Source of the DNA: Algorimicrobium echini
Lineage (GTDB): Bacteria > Bacteroidota > Bacteroidia > Flavobacteriales > Flavobacteriaceae
Length of the DNA: 64,000 bases
Reading direction: 5' to 3'
NCBI RefSeq assembly: GCF_900115185.1
Contig: NZ_FOVN01000003.1
Coordinates: forward strand, 210,511-274,510
The position numbers and the translations under genes were made by a program. Each line of letters opens with the position of its first letter. Position 1 is the first letter of the stretch. Below, one piece after another: positions 17,475-26,520 of the stretch. The notes below the pieces were generated by a model. It was not told the DNA's origin and ran no database searches. It saw only the letters and a program-made list of their open reading frames with translations.

Positions 17475-19304
17475 CTATTCAAAACTCTGCATGTCTACCA
17501 ACCTACGGTACATACCATTTTTAACCATAAGCTCGGTGTGAGTACCTTGTTCTACTATTTGTCCGTGTTGCATTACTACAATTAAGTTTGCATTTTGGAT
17601 AGTGGATAAACGGTGGGCAATAACAATGGATGTACGGTTCTTCATCATATTTTCTAAAGCCACTTGAACCAAACGTTCACTTTCCGTATCTAAAGCTGAA
17701 GTAGCTTCATCTAGAATCATAATTGGTGGGTTTTTCAGGACAGCTCTTGCAATACTTAAACGCTGTTTTTGGCCACCAGAAAAATTATTACCAGCATCAC
17801 CAACATTGGTATTTATGCCATTAGGTAACTCTTTCACAAACTCCCAGGCATTAGCAATTTTTAAGGCGTCTATAACTTCAGCGTCTGACGCACCAGGTTT
17901 TCCAATTAGAATATTGTTTTTTATGGATTCATTAAATAATATGGAGTCCTGTGTTACTAATCCCATGTGGTCTCTTAAGGATTTTTTAGTCATGTCCTTA
18001 ATATTAATACCATCAATAGAAATATCGCCTTCATTTACATCATAAAAACGAGTTACTAAATTAGCTATAGTGCTTTTACCGCTTCCAGATTGTCCTACAA
18101 GCGCTACTGTTTTACCTTTTTCTACTTCTACACTAAAATCTTTAAGAACTAAATCATTATCGTACTTAAAGGAAATATTGTTTATTGAAACACGATCTTT
18201 AAAATCCTTAAACTCAATTGCGTTTGGCTTATCTTGCATGTTATCTTTCTCGTGTAAGATTTCAAAAACACGATCGGCTGCTGCCATACCATTTTTAACC
18301 TTATAACTTGCTTTACTAATAGCTTTAGCAGGTGTTAAAATACCATAAGCTAAAAGCATAAAGCCAATAAAAGTGGTGCCTTCAATGACTTGGTCTATAA
18401 GTACTAACTTACCACCATACCATAATAATACTGCAATAGTTATAATCCCTAATATTTCACTTACAGGTCCTGCTAAATTGTTTTTAAGTCCTATGCTATT
18501 GGAGAGTTTAAGAAGTTTTCCTGCTGAATTTCTGAAGTTCTCTTTAAAAATAGGTTCTGCATTATAGCTTTTTACAATTTTTAAACCTGTTAATGTTTCT
18601 TCTACAATTGAAATTAGTCTGCCAGATTCTTGTTGTGCCGTTAAAGATTCACTTTTAAGTCTTTTTCCTATTCTGGAAATAATAAATCCAGCAGTTGGAA
18701 TAAAAATTAAAACAAATAAGGATAAGCGCCAATTAATATAAAACATGGTTCCTAATGCAAAAATGATATTTAAAGGCTCTCTAACAATTAGCTCTAAAAC
18801 AATAAATAGGGAATTTTGCATTTCACCAATATCGCCTAAAATACGTGCCATAACATCTCCCTTCTGTCTTTTTGAATAGAACTTTAAAGGCAGGTTGATA
18901 ATATTGTCATACATATCATTACGTAAATCCGTTAAAACACCGTTTTTAAGGTACATAACATGCTGGCTTGCTAAATATCCAAATAGGTTTTTTAGAGCAA
19001 ACGTTGAGATAACAATGATGATGACTATAATTAAAGCCATTTGTGCATTATTCCCATCGAGATAACCACTTATTTTAAAGTTAAGCATATCATTAGCATA
19101 GTCCTTTAAATCGCCAATACCATTCCAAACAGGTGTTTCAGTTACTCTAGTAGTTTTATCAAACAGAACATTAAGCATTGGAATTAATGCCACAAAGGAA
19201 AGGGTTGTAAATAGAGCATTTAGAATATTAAAAATAACGTTTAGAAAAACGTGCTTTTTATATGTTTTAATAAATGGGAGTAGTTGCTTTATTATTTTTT
19301 TCAT
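17475..19304 (-). CDS. ABC exporter with fused permease and ATPase (MsbA-like)
   Basis: 609 residues: an N-terminal six-helix exporter domain (about 1-330), then an ATPase domain with Walker A LVGQSGSGKSTIANLV, signature FSGGQKQRLSIARAVL, Walker B PPIMILDEATSALDTES and H-loop IVIAHRLSTI. The fold and length fit half-transporters of the MsbA/lipid-A or lipid-linked-sugar flippase group. The ATG directly follows the stop of the phosphohexomutase gene (TAG then ATG with no base between), so translation is coupled. The substrate is not readable from the sequence; lipid A core or another glycolipid is suggested by sugar and glycosyltransferase genes next to it. Confidence 0.9.
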   Translation of the reverse strand: MKKIIKQLLPFIKTYKKHVFLNVIFNILNALFTTLSFVALIPMLNVLFDKTTRVTETPVWNGIGDLKDYANDMLNFKISGYLDGNNAQMALIIVIIIVISTFALKNLFGYLASQHVMYLKNGVLTDLRNDMYDNIINLPLKFYSKRQKGDVMARILGDIGEMQNSLFIVLELIVREPLNIIFALGTMFYINWRLSLFVLIFIPTAGFIISRIGKRLKSESLTAQQESGRLISIVEETLTGLKIVKSYNAEPIFKENFRNSAGKLLKLSNSIGLKNNLAGPVSEILGIITIAVLLWYGGKLVLIDQVIEGTTFIGFMLLAYGILTPAKAISKASYKVKNGMAAADRVFEILHEKDNMQDKPNAIEFKDFKDRVSINNISFKYDNDLVLKDFSVEVEKGKTVALVGQSGSGKSTIANLVTRFYDVNEGDISIDGINIKDMTKKSLRDHMGLVTQDSILFNESIKNNILIGKPGASDAEVIDALKIANAWEFVKELPNGINTNVGDAGNNFSGGQKQRLSIARAVLKNPPIMILDEATSALDTESERLVQVALENMMKNRTSIVIAHRLSTIQNANLIVVMQHGQIVEQGTHTELMVKNGMYRRLVDMQSFE

Positions 19305-21035
19305 CTAATTTAGATTCATGTCTTTCACAATTGCATCAATTTTATTTTCCAATTTCTGTTCCGTTGCTTGAAACGCTGACACATTGTCTAAGTTGGTATT
19401 TACGCTAATGTAGAACTTAATTTTTGGTTCGGTTCCACTAGGTCTTAATGCAATTTGACTACCGTCTTCTAAATAATAAATAAGGACATTGGATTTTGGA
19501 ACGTGAATTTGTTCAATATGTCCATTTTTAATTTGTTTAGATTGCGATAATAGGTAGTCTTCAATTTTTATGACTTTAGAACCATTTACTGTTTTTAAAG
19601 GGTTTTCACGTGCGTCATACATCATTTGTTCTATTTCTTTTGCACCTTCAATTCCTTTTTTTGTCATGGAAATTAAACGCTCCTTATAAAATCCATGTTC
19701 TTTATAAATATTAATTAATGACTGATAAACTGAACGACCTTCAGCTTTAGCTTGGGCTGCAATTTCGCAAGCTAAAAGGGTAGCGGTAACAGCATCTTTG
19801 TCGCGTACAAAGTCGCCAACCATAAAACCAAAACTTTCTTCGCCACCACCAATAAAATCAAGCTCTGGAAAATCTTTTATCATTTTAGCAATCCACTTAA
19901 AACCGGTTAAGCCAATTTTACATTCAACCTGATAAGCATCTGCTAACTTTTGCATCATGGGTGTAGATACAATGGTAGAACCAATAAATTCTTTGCCTTT
20001 AATTCTGTTAGCGGTTTTCCATTGCTTTAACAAAAACTCTGTCATAATTATCATGGCCTGATTGCCATTTAAGATAATCATGTTATTATTTAAATCTCTG
20101 ACAGCTACACCAACACGGTCGCTATCTGGATCGGTTCCAATAACAATATCAGCCTTAACTTGTTCTGCTAATTCTAAAGCCATTTTTAAGGCTGCAGGTT
20201 CTTCAGGGTTTGGCGATTTTACCGTTGGGAAATTTCCGTCAGGCTTGGCTTGTTCTTTAACGATGTGTACATGATTATAACCAGCACGTTTTAGGGTTTC
20301 TGGAATAATAGTAATGGATGTGCCATGTAGTGAGGTGAAAACAATATTCAGATTGTCTTTGGCTTCCTGACTGGTATTAAAACTACCATTTTTAACCGAC
20401 GCATTGATGAATACATTATCTAAAGCTTCGCCGATATAATTTATTAGTTGTTCTTGAGCCTTAAAATTAATTTCGGAATATTCTAATCTATTTATTTCCG
20501 CAATGATTTCGGTATCTTGTGGTGGAACCAACTGACCACCATCCTGCCAGTACACTTTAAATCCGTTGTATTCTGGCGGATTGTGAGAAGCTGTTAATAC
20601 AATACCACAGTGACACTTTAAATGTTTTAGTGTAAATGATAATTCGGGAGTAGGTCTTAAATCTTCGAATAAAAACACTTCTATGTTGTTGGCAGAAAAT
20701 ACGTTAGCTACCAGTTTTGCTAAATTTTGACTATTATGTCGGCAATCGAAAGCAATAGCGACTTTAATAATTTCGCCAAGAAAATGTTCTTTTAAATAAT
20801 TGCTTAAACCTTGAGTGTTTCTTCCAAGGGTATATTTGTTAATTCGGTTAGTACCTATTCCCATAATGCCTCGCATTCCACCAGTTCCAAATTCTAAATC
20901 TTTGTAGAAAGCTTCTTGCAATTCGGTTGGATTGGTGGCTATTAAATTTTTAATATAATCTTGAGTTTCTTCGTCAAAAGTAGGCGTTAACCAAGAGTTT
21001 ACACGCGATAATAATTCAGGTTTAATGTGTATCAT
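19305..21035 (-). CDS. Phospho-sugar mutase (phosphoglucomutase/phosphomannomutase type)
   Basis: 576-residue alpha-D-phosphohexomutase interconverting hexose 1- and 6-phosphates. All four motifs are present: phosphoserine loop [17 protein letters not shown], metal loop [13 protein letters not shown], sugar loop GGGEESFGF and phosphate loop [12 protein letters not shown]. Length and motifs resemble B. subtilis PgcA more than the shorter ManB/GlmM enzymes, so glucose phosphate is the likely substrate, which is not certain. Probable -7 box at 21056-21063. It is co-transcribed with the ABC exporter. Confidence 0.95.
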   Translation of the reverse strand: MIHIKPELLSRVNSWLTPTFDEETQDYIKNLIATNPTELQEAFYKDLEFGTGGMRGIMGIGTNRINKYTLGRNTQGLSNYLKEHFLGEIIKVAIAFDCRHNSQNLAKLVANVFSANNIEVFLFEDLRPTPELSFTLKHLKCHCGIVLTASHNPPEYNGFKVYWQDGGQLVPPQDTEIIAEINRLEYSEINFKAQEQLINYIGEALDNVFINASVKNGSFNTSQEAKDNLNIVFTSLHGTSITIIPETLKRAGYNHVHIVKEQAKPDGNFPTVKSPNPEEPAALKMALELAEQVKADIVIGTDPDSDRVGVAVRDLNNNMIILNGNQAMIIMTEFLLKQWKTANRIKGKEFIGSTIVSTPMMQKLADAYQVECKIGLTGFKWIAKMIKDFPELDFIGGGEESFGFMVGDFVRDKDAVTATLLACEIAAQAKAEGRSVYQSLINIYKEHGFYKERLISMTKKGIEGAKEIEQMMYDARENPLKTVNGSKVIKIEDYLLSQSKQIKNGHIEQIHVPKSNVLIYYLEDGSQIALRPSGTEPKIKFYISVNTNLDNVSAFQATEQKLENKIDAIVKDMNLN

Positions 21036-21055
21036 AGTTTTAACAAAATAGCGTA

Positions 21056-21063
21056 CAAAAGTA
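21056..21063 (-). promoter_or_regulatory. Probable -7 box of the mutase/ABC exporter operon
   Basis: Minus-strand TACTTTTG fits TAnnTTTG and lies 20 bases before the mutase ATG. No -33 TTG at 19 bases. Confidence 0.5.
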
Positions 21064-21096
21064 CGGAATTTAAAAAGAAAGGAAGTTTAATAAGTA

Positions 21097-22038
21097 CTAT
21101 ATAGCATCTTTTATTAAATACCGTTTTCTGTTTTCTTTAGTTCGTAAGATAATTTCGCCTAAAAAGCCTGCAACAAAAAATTGAGTACCAATAATCATGG
21201 TTACTAAAGCTATAAAGAACTGTGGTCTGTCAGTTATTAATCGTCCGTCGGGATTTAAAAATAGTTTATCAATACCTAGATATAAAGAAAAAGCAAACCC
21301 AATGGCAAACATCATTACCCCTAAAGCGCCGAATAGGTGCATGGGCCTTCTACCAAACCTAGAAATAAACCAAATGGTAATTAAATCTAGAAAACCATGA
21401 ATAAACCGATCCATGCCAAATTTGGTTTCGCCATATTTTCTAGCCTGATGTTGGACTATTTTTTCGCCAATTTTTGTAAAGCCAGCATTTTTTGCTAAAA
21501 CAGGAATATAGCGATGCATTTCACCATTTACATCAATGTTTTTAACCACATTGTGCTTGTAAGCTTTTAGGCCACAATTAAAATCGTGTAGTTTTACACC
21601 AGATGTTTTTCTAGCTGCCCAATTGAATAATTTTGAAGGCATATTTTTAGAAAGTACAGAATCGTAGCGCTTTTTTTTCCAGCCGGAAACCATATCAAAG
21701 CCATCTGAAGTAATCATGTTATATAATTCTGGAATCTCTTCTGGATTGTCTTGAAGATCGGCATCCATGGTAATAATAACATCGCCTAAAGCTTTATCAA
21801 AACCGGCATGTAAGGCTTGCGATTTTCCAAAATTCCTTAAAAACTGAATGCCTTTAACAGCTTTATTATTTTCTGAAAGCTGTTGGATTGTTTCCCAAGA
21901 GCCATCGGTACTACCATCATCAATAAAAAGTATTTCATAAGAAAAATGATTGGACTGCATAACATCTGCAATCCAATCATGTAATTCTATTAAAGATTCT
22001 CGTTCGTTAAGTAGTGGTATGACTACTGATATATTCAT
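21097..22038 (-). CDS. Family 2 glycosyltransferase, polyprenyl-phosphate sugar synthase type
   Basis: 313 residues. The GT-A domain (about 1-220) has SVVIPLLNERESL, the DAD-type metal site TMDADLQDNPEE, and KLHDFNCGLKAYK. Two C-terminal membrane segments follow (about 232-254 and 270-295). This layout is that of GtrB/ArnC/DPM1-like enzymes that load glucose, mannose or similar sugars on undecaprenyl phosphate at the inner membrane. The product would feed glycolipid or surface-polysaccharide modification. Its own -7 box (22050-22057) lies 12 bases upstream of the ATG. Confidence 0.92.
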   Translation of the reverse strand: MNISVVIPLLNERESLIELHDWIADVMQSNHFSYEILFIDDGSTDGSWETIQQLSENNKAVKGIQFLRNFGKSQALHAGFDKALGDVIITMDADLQDNPEEIPELYNMITSDGFDMVSGWKKKRYDSVLSKNMPSKLFNWAARKTSGVKLHDFNCGLKAYKHNVVKNIDVNGEMHRYIPVLAKNAGFTKIGEKIVQHQARKYGETKFGMDRFIHGFLDLITIWFISRFGRRPMHLFGALGVMMFAIGFAFSLYLGIDKLFLNPDGRLITDRPQFFIALVTMIIGTQFFVAGFLGEIILRTKENRKRYLIKDAI

Positions 22039-22049
22039 GTATCTGTTTT

Positions 22050-22057
22050 CAAAGGTA
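22050..22057 (-). promoter_or_regulatory. Probable -7 box for the glycosyltransferase gene
   Basis: Minus-strand TACCTTTG fits TAnnTTTG, 11-12 bases before the ATG, which would give a very short leader. Confidence 0.4.
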
Positions 22058-22081
22058 AAACACCAAAAGTAACGAAATTAT

Positions 22082-22612
22082 TTAAGCTTGGACATCTTCT
22101 TTTTTTACAACCAATGCAACAATAAGTCCAACAATACTAAACCCTACAAGTTGAAATGCCAAAGCTTGTAGAATATTACCAATAGAGTACATGTTTTCTT
22201 GCTTTTCCATTTCTTCAACTACTTGTGCAATAGACTCTTCTGGAGCACCAAAATTACGCATCATTTCAACTTGTGATGCCATAATTTTTTCTTGCAAAAT
22301 GCCAGCAGCTTCTGGATCTACAATATTAAAAATTACGTAGCTTACAACCGTGCTGATTAATAAACCAATTAGTACGGTTAGGAAAAATGATGAAAAGGCA
22401 CCTTTGAAGCTAATAAAGCCATTAAGGAGGTTTCTTGATTTCATTGATGACATAATACCCAAAACAATGACCAAAATCATCATAGCTATTCCGAACCACC
22501 ATTTTGTAAATAAATCTAAATTAACAGCATAAGCAATAACTGTTAGTAGTGCTAATATTCCGCCTAAATAGAGTCCATAATTAATTGCAATTGATTTAGT
22601 AGAAGTTTCCAT
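22082..22612 (-). CDS. DUF4199-family membrane protein
   Basis: 176 residues with four predicted membrane segments (about 9-28, 35-54, 73-96, 145-168); the 97-140 loop is acidic. The short helix pattern and length fit DUF4199, a Bacteroidota family of unknown function often next to polyprenyl-phosphate glycosyltransferases, as here. The gap to the glycosyltransferase is 43 bases. No enzyme motif is visible. Confidence 0.75.
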   Translation of the reverse strand: METSTKSIAINYGLYLGGILALLTVIAYAVNLDLFTKWWFGIAMMILVIVLGIMSSMKSRNLLNGFISFKGAFSSFFLTVLIGLLISTVVSYVIFNIVDPEAAGILQEKIMASQVEMMRNFGAPEESIAQVVEEMEKQENMYSIGNILQALAFQLVGFSIVGLIVALVVKKEDVQA

Positions 22613-22649
22613 GATAGTATTTTTTAGTTGATTTTAAAAAGTTAGTAAA

Positions 22650-22657
22650 CAAATATA
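22650..22657 (-). promoter_or_regulatory. Probable -7 box for the DUF4199 gene
   Basis: Minus-strand TATATTTG fits TAnnTTTG, 37 bases before the ATG. Confidence 0.5.
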
Positions 22658-22754
22658 ACAAAACGTTACAATAAACGGTAGATTAAATAATCACTATTGG
22701 TTATTTTTACTTTCGTAATTATATAAGTTAACGTAGCCGTAGAAGTGATACGAT

Positions 22755-22776
22755 TCTAAATAGATAAATATTTAGA
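22755..22776. repeat. Short inverted repeat upstream of the bL31 promoter
   Basis: TCTAAATA / TATTTAGA with a 6-base loop, both arms perfect. No T run follows. It lies between the DUF4199 promoter and the bL31 promoter; function unknown, and AT-rich arms of this length can arise by chance. Confidence 0.4.
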
Positions 22777-22819
22777 TTTACTATTGTGATGGATTAATAA
22801 TAAATAAATTAAAAAAGTA

Positions 22820-22849
22820 TTGCATAGTTATTAAAATTGCTTAAATTTG
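22820..22849 (+). promoter_or_regulatory. Promoter of the bL31 gene
   Basis: TTG (22820-22822), 19 bases, then TAAATTTG (22842-22849): both Bacteroidota promoter elements at the ideal spacing. The start codon is 36 bases downstream of the -7 box. Confidence 0.75.
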
Positions 22850-22885
22850 CACCTCGAAAAAGTTAAGATATTAAAGCATTTAGCG

Positions 22886-23137
22886 ATGAAAAAAGAGATA
22901 CATCCAGAAAATTATAGAGTAGTAGCGTTTAAAGACATGTCTAACGACGATGTTTTTTTAACAAAATCTACTGCAAACACAAACGAAACATTAGAAGTGG
23001 ACGGTGTTGAATATCCATTAATTAAAATGGAAATTTCTAGAACATCACACCCTTTTTACACTGGTAAATCTAAATTAATAGATACAGCTGGTCGTATTGA
23101 TAAGTTTAAAACGAAATACGCTAAATTTAAAAAATAA
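22886..23137 (+). CDS. rpmE2: Ribosomal protein bL31, type B
   Basis: 83-residue large-subunit protein ([18 protein letters not shown]...). It is the type B form: IHPxxY start, the insertion around [23 protein letters not shown] (seen in pieces), and no CxxC zinc site, so it needs no zinc. I chose ATG at 22886; a possible upstream TTG at 22847 lies inside the -7 promoter box and cannot be the start. Strong promoter before and strong terminator after make this a single-gene unit. Confidence 0.96.
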   Translation: MKKEIHPENYRVVAFKDMSNDDVFLTKSTANTNETLEVDGVEYPLIKMEISRTSHPFYTGKSKLIDTAGRIDKFKTKYAKFKK

Positions 23138-23158
23138 ATTTAGATCAAAATATATTTT

Positions 23159-23190
23159 TAAAAGCCTTTCAACTATTGAAAGGCTTTTTT
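23159..23190 (+). terminator. Terminator of the bL31 gene
   Basis: Stem AAAGCCTTTCAA / TTGAAAGGCTTT (23161-23172 with 23176-23187) and a T run. Confidence 0.92.
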
Positions 23191-23214
23191 TATTTTTACC
23201 AAAACGCTTTTCTC

Positions 23215-24390
23215 ATGAACTATATACTTTTTGATGGTCCTTCGCGGAATAATTTGTTACCATTTACTTATACTCGTCCTGTTGCAGATATTCGCATTGG
23301 TATTTTAACCATTCGTGAAAAGTGGGAAACATATTTAGATTCTACCACCACTACGGTAACAGAAGATTATTTAGCAGACAAATACCCTATGGTTGAAATG
23401 GAGCAGAATGTTATGATTAATGCTTCCTATTTGCCCAATGAAGAATTGGTGGCTATGATAAAAGATTTAAGTGAAAACCAAGCTATTTTTAAGGATGAAG
23501 ATGTTATAGCGTTTTTTACAAAAGAATCTCAAGAAGAAGTGGATTTTGGAACATATGAAGCTATTGAATATACAGATTCACTGTTAAAAGTTGAAAATAC
23601 ATGGGATATTTTTTCTAAAAATGGCGATGCCATTCAAGATGATTTTGAACTATTAACAGCCAATAGAAAATCGCAACCTATTCCAGCAACAGTCAATACC
23701 ATTCATTCAGAATCTATTTTTATAGAACCTGGTGCTAAACTAGATTTTGTTACGTTAAATGCAACAAATGGTCCCATATATATTGCTAAAGATGCTGAAA
23801 TTATGGAAGGGAGCGTAATTCGTGGACCTTTTGCGTTATGTGAACATGCAACTGTAAAAATGGCCTCCAAAATTTATGGACCTACAACGGTTGGGCCTCA
23901 TAGCAAAGTAGGCGGTGAGGTAACGAATTCGGTAATTTTTGGATATTCTAACAAAGGTCATGATGGCTTTTTAGGAAATTCTGTTTTAGGGGAATGGTGT
24001 AACCTAGGTGCAGATACCAATAATTCGAATTTAAAAAATAATTATGCGGAAGTACGTCTTTGGGATTACCAAACTGAAAGCTTTGCAAAAACAGGTTTAC
24101 AATTCTGTGGTCTCATGATGGGTGATCATAGTAAATGTGGTATAAATACCATGTTTAATACTGGAACTGTAGTTGGTGTAAGTGCTAATATTTTTGGAAG
24201 TGGTTTTCCTCGAAACTTTGTACCTAGTTTTTCTTGGGGTGGAAGTAATGGTTTTACAACCTATTTAACCAAAAAGGCCTTTGAAGTGGCTAAAGTTGTT
24301 ATGTCAAGGCGTGATATAGAATTTACCGCTCAAGATGCCGCCATATTAGAACATGTTTTTGAAGAAACTAAACGATTTAGGCGCGAATAA
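23215..24390 (+). CDS. GlmU-like protein with left-handed beta-helix domain
   Basis: 391 residues from ATG at 23215 (MNYILFDGPSRNNLLPF). The C-terminal half has hexapeptide repeats of a left-handed beta-helix (for example TIHSESIFIEPGAKLDF, GPIYIAKDAEI, GTVVGVSANIFG). The N-terminal half keeps a FDGPSRNNLLPFTYTRPVAD block but lacks the LxxGxGTRM pyrophosphorylase signature of true GlmU. This is the Bacteroidota GlmU-family group that is thought to do UDP-GlcNAc synthesis or a related nucleotidyl/acetyl transfer; the activity is not proven by the sequence. The frame is open back to 23176, but that is the bL31 terminator stem. Confidence 0.87.
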   Translation: MNYILFDGPSRNNLLPFTYTRPVADIRIGILTIREKWETYLDSTTTTVTEDYLADKYPMVEMEQNVMINASYLPNEELVAMIKDLSENQAIFKDEDVIAFFTKESQEEVDFGTYEAIEYTDSLLKVENTWDIFSKNGDAIQDDFELLTANRKSQPIPATVNTIHSESIFIEPGAKLDFVTLNATNGPIYIAKDAEIMEGSVIRGPFALCEHATVKMASKIYGPTTVGPHSKVGGEVTNSVIFGYSNKGHDGFLGNSVLGEWCNLGADTNNSNLKNNYAEVRLWDYQTESFAKTGLQFCGLMMGDHSKCGINTMFNTGTVVGVSANIFGSGFPRNFVPSFSWGGSNGFTTYLTKKAFEVAKVVMSRRDIEFTAQDAAILEHVFEETKRFRRE

Positions 24391-24408
24391 ACCTTTTAAA
24401 TACATGGT

Positions 24409-25992
24409 TTAATCTACTTTTTTTACCCGTTTTAAATCCAATAAATTTATAGGGTTGATGCCCAAACCAGTAATATTTTTTCTAGTAAATCGTACCACTT
24501 CATCATAAAACATGGGCACAATTGGAGCTGAAGTCATTACAAGACTATCCATTTGAGTGTAAAGTTGTTCTCTTTTAACGGTATTGGTTTCTGTAAAAGC
24601 TTGTTCGTACCAAGTATCAAACTGGTCATTTTTATAGTGTGTATAATTTGGTCCATTAGGCGCAAAATTTTTACTGTAATAGAGTGATAAATAATTTTCT
24701 GCATCAGGATAATCTGCAACCCAACTGGCACGAAACATATCTAATTTTCCATTTGCTTTAGAATCTTTTAAGCTGGATGCAGGAATAACATTAACAGCAA
24801 CTAAAAGCCCTGTTTTTTGAAGTTCACGTTGAATATATTCACAGAAACTTAAATAATTACTAGTGGTTGTAATTGTTATTTCAGGGTTTTTAATGCCTGT
24901 TTCTGTTTTAAATAGCTCAACATAGTCTTTCGCTTTTTCAGGCTCATAATTAAACCCTACCTCTTGATTGTATCCAGGTAATCCTTTTGGAATAAAGCCA
25001 CCATGGGCTGGAATGCCAACACCATTACGAAGGTAAATCATCATTTTTTCTCTATCAAAACCATAATTTACGGCTTTTCTGATGTATTCAGATTGAATTT
25101 CTGTTATTTCAGAATCCATATAAAATGCCAAATATTCCGTATTTAAATACGGTCCACGAATCATGTTTACTGTTTGGGTATAATTAGCGCGAAGGTTTCC
25201 ATTTGCTGTTAGAATTTCATCTTTGTAGGATGCATCTAAACCAGATACATAGTCTAAATTCCCTTGTGCAAATTGTAAAAATTCACTTTGCTTATCTGGA
25301 AGAAATGTTATTGCAATAGCTTCTAAATACGGTAAATTATTACCTTGATTATCCGTTTCAAAATAAGTAGTGTTTTTTCTAAAAACGAGTTTTAAATTTT
25401 CCTCCCAACGTTTAAATTTAAAAGGGCCAGTACCAATGGGGTTTGATCTGAAATCGTTGCCATAATGTTCTACAATTTCTTTAGGAACAACAGAACAGTA
25501 TTTCATGGTTAGTAAGCCTAAAAACGCGGGAAAGGACTGTGAAAGTTTTATTTCGAAAACAGAATCGTTTACCGCATAAAAATCAGCAACCTTGTTTAAA
25601 ACCCAACTTCCTGGTGAGGCAACTTGTTTGTCTTTTAGTCGGTTAAAACTATATACAAAATCGGAGGCGTTTACCGTTCTTGTTGAGTCGTCACCAAATA
25701 GATTGTGGTGATGGAAGTAGACATCGTTTCGTAAATTAAAAGTATATGTTTTAGCGCTATCTGAAATGCTCCAAGTTTTGGCAATACTTGGTTTTACGTG
25801 TAAACTATCATCCATTTCAACCAACCCGTTAAAAAGTTGATTGGTAGCCCATATATCAGCTAGATCTTTAGAGAAAGCAGGATCTAACGAACTGATGTTT
25901 TTATGCTCATTATAACGGAAAATATTTGGTAATTCTTTATGGTTAGGAGAACAGCCTAAAAAAAGCAAAAAAAGTATAAAAATGTATTTCAT
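24409..25992 (-). CDS. Peptide-type ABC transporter substrate-binding lipoprotein
   Basis: 527 residues from ATG at 25992. Lipoprotein signal MKYIFILFLLFLGC, Cys14. Family 5 solute-binding protein (OppA/DppA type): SLDPAFSKDLADIWATNQLF near the N-terminus, then TWSISDSAKTYTFNLRNDVYFH, NPIGTGPFKFKRWEE and IRKAVNYGFDREKMM. These proteins deliver oligopeptides or nickel to inner-membrane permeases. No permease or ATPase gene is beside it, so it is an orphan. An alternative start at 26025 would put extra residues before the signal peptide and is less likely. Confidence 0.93.
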   Translation of the reverse strand: MKYIFILFLLFLGCSPNHKELPNIFRYNEHKNISSLDPAFSKDLADIWATNQLFNGLVEMDDSLHVKPSIAKTWSISDSAKTYTFNLRNDVYFHHHNLFGDDSTRTVNASDFVYSFNRLKDKQVASPGSWVLNKVADFYAVNDSVFEIKLSQSFPAFLGLLTMKYCSVVPKEIVEHYGNDFRSNPIGTGPFKFKRWEENLKLVFRKNTTYFETDNQGNNLPYLEAIAITFLPDKQSEFLQFAQGNLDYVSGLDASYKDEILTANGNLRANYTQTVNMIRGPYLNTEYLAFYMDSEITEIQSEYIRKAVNYGFDREKMMIYLRNGVGIPAHGGFIPKGLPGYNQEVGFNYEPEKAKDYVELFKTETGIKNPEITITTTSNYLSFCEYIQRELQKTGLLVAVNVIPASSLKDSKANGKLDMFRASWVADYPDAENYLSLYYSKNFAPNGPNYTHYKNDQFDTWYEQAFTETNTVKREQLYTQMDSLVMTSAPIVPMFYDEVVRFTRKNITGLGINPINLLDLKRVKKVD

Positions 25993-26107
25993 TCTTTTAG
26001 GTAAGAAACATCTTAAATTAGCCAAAAATTATAAGAATCATGATTTTTTGATAAAAATACATTTTTTACAAATGTTTTATCAAAAAAAAAGCATAGTGGT
26101 ACGAAAA

Positions 26108-26404
26108 TTAAATACGGACACCAACAGGAAGCATGCTTTTGTACTGCCTATTTTTTCTAATAAATTTAGCTATTTCAGGGCTTGTTGGAACAACGCTTAA
26201 ATTTCGTTCTTGAATGTGTTTAAAGACTGTTATAATAAATTCGTTTTGAAATGTTTCTGAAAACAAGTCTTCAGGTATAATAAGCTTTGTTAAAAATATT
26301 TTTCGTTCTTGAAGTGAATATTCAATTTTTGCAAGTTGATCATCAATTTTTAATTCAAACTGGCGCAAAAAGTCATTGTCAATGAGTTCATGTTCTTCTA
26401 TCAT
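26108..26404 (-). CDS. Small GNAT-like (YjdJ-type) acetyltransferase-related protein
   Basis: 98 residues from ATG at 26404. The order IEYSLQERKIFLTKLIIPEDL, then a helix, then NLSVVPTSPEIAKFIRKNRQY near the C-terminus matches the minimal Gcn5-related family (Acetyltransf_CG), where VxPxCPFVaxylrrhPeY is the hallmark. The Cys of the usual PxCPF is Thr-Ser here and the usual GxG CoA-binding loop is replaced by FSETFQNEF, so catalysis is doubtful. The gene stands alone. Confidence 0.65.
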   Translation of the reverse strand: MIEEHELIDNDFLRQFELKIDDQLAKIEYSLQERKIFLTKLIIPEDLFSETFQNEFIITVFKHIQERNLSVVPTSPEIAKFIRKNRQYKSMLPVGVRI

Positions 26405-26520
26405 AATATTCTTTTTAATCAACGGAATTATAGGGAGTGAAAACTATTTTTATATAGTTTTGTAACACAAATTTACGAAAAATTATTGTGATACGTACTA
26501 ATAAACGCTTTTAATGCCTT

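Noticed and set aside
22847-22885. TTG start for the bL31 gene
   Set aside because: The TTG is part of the -7 promoter box, and bL31 type B proteins begin at MKKEIHP.
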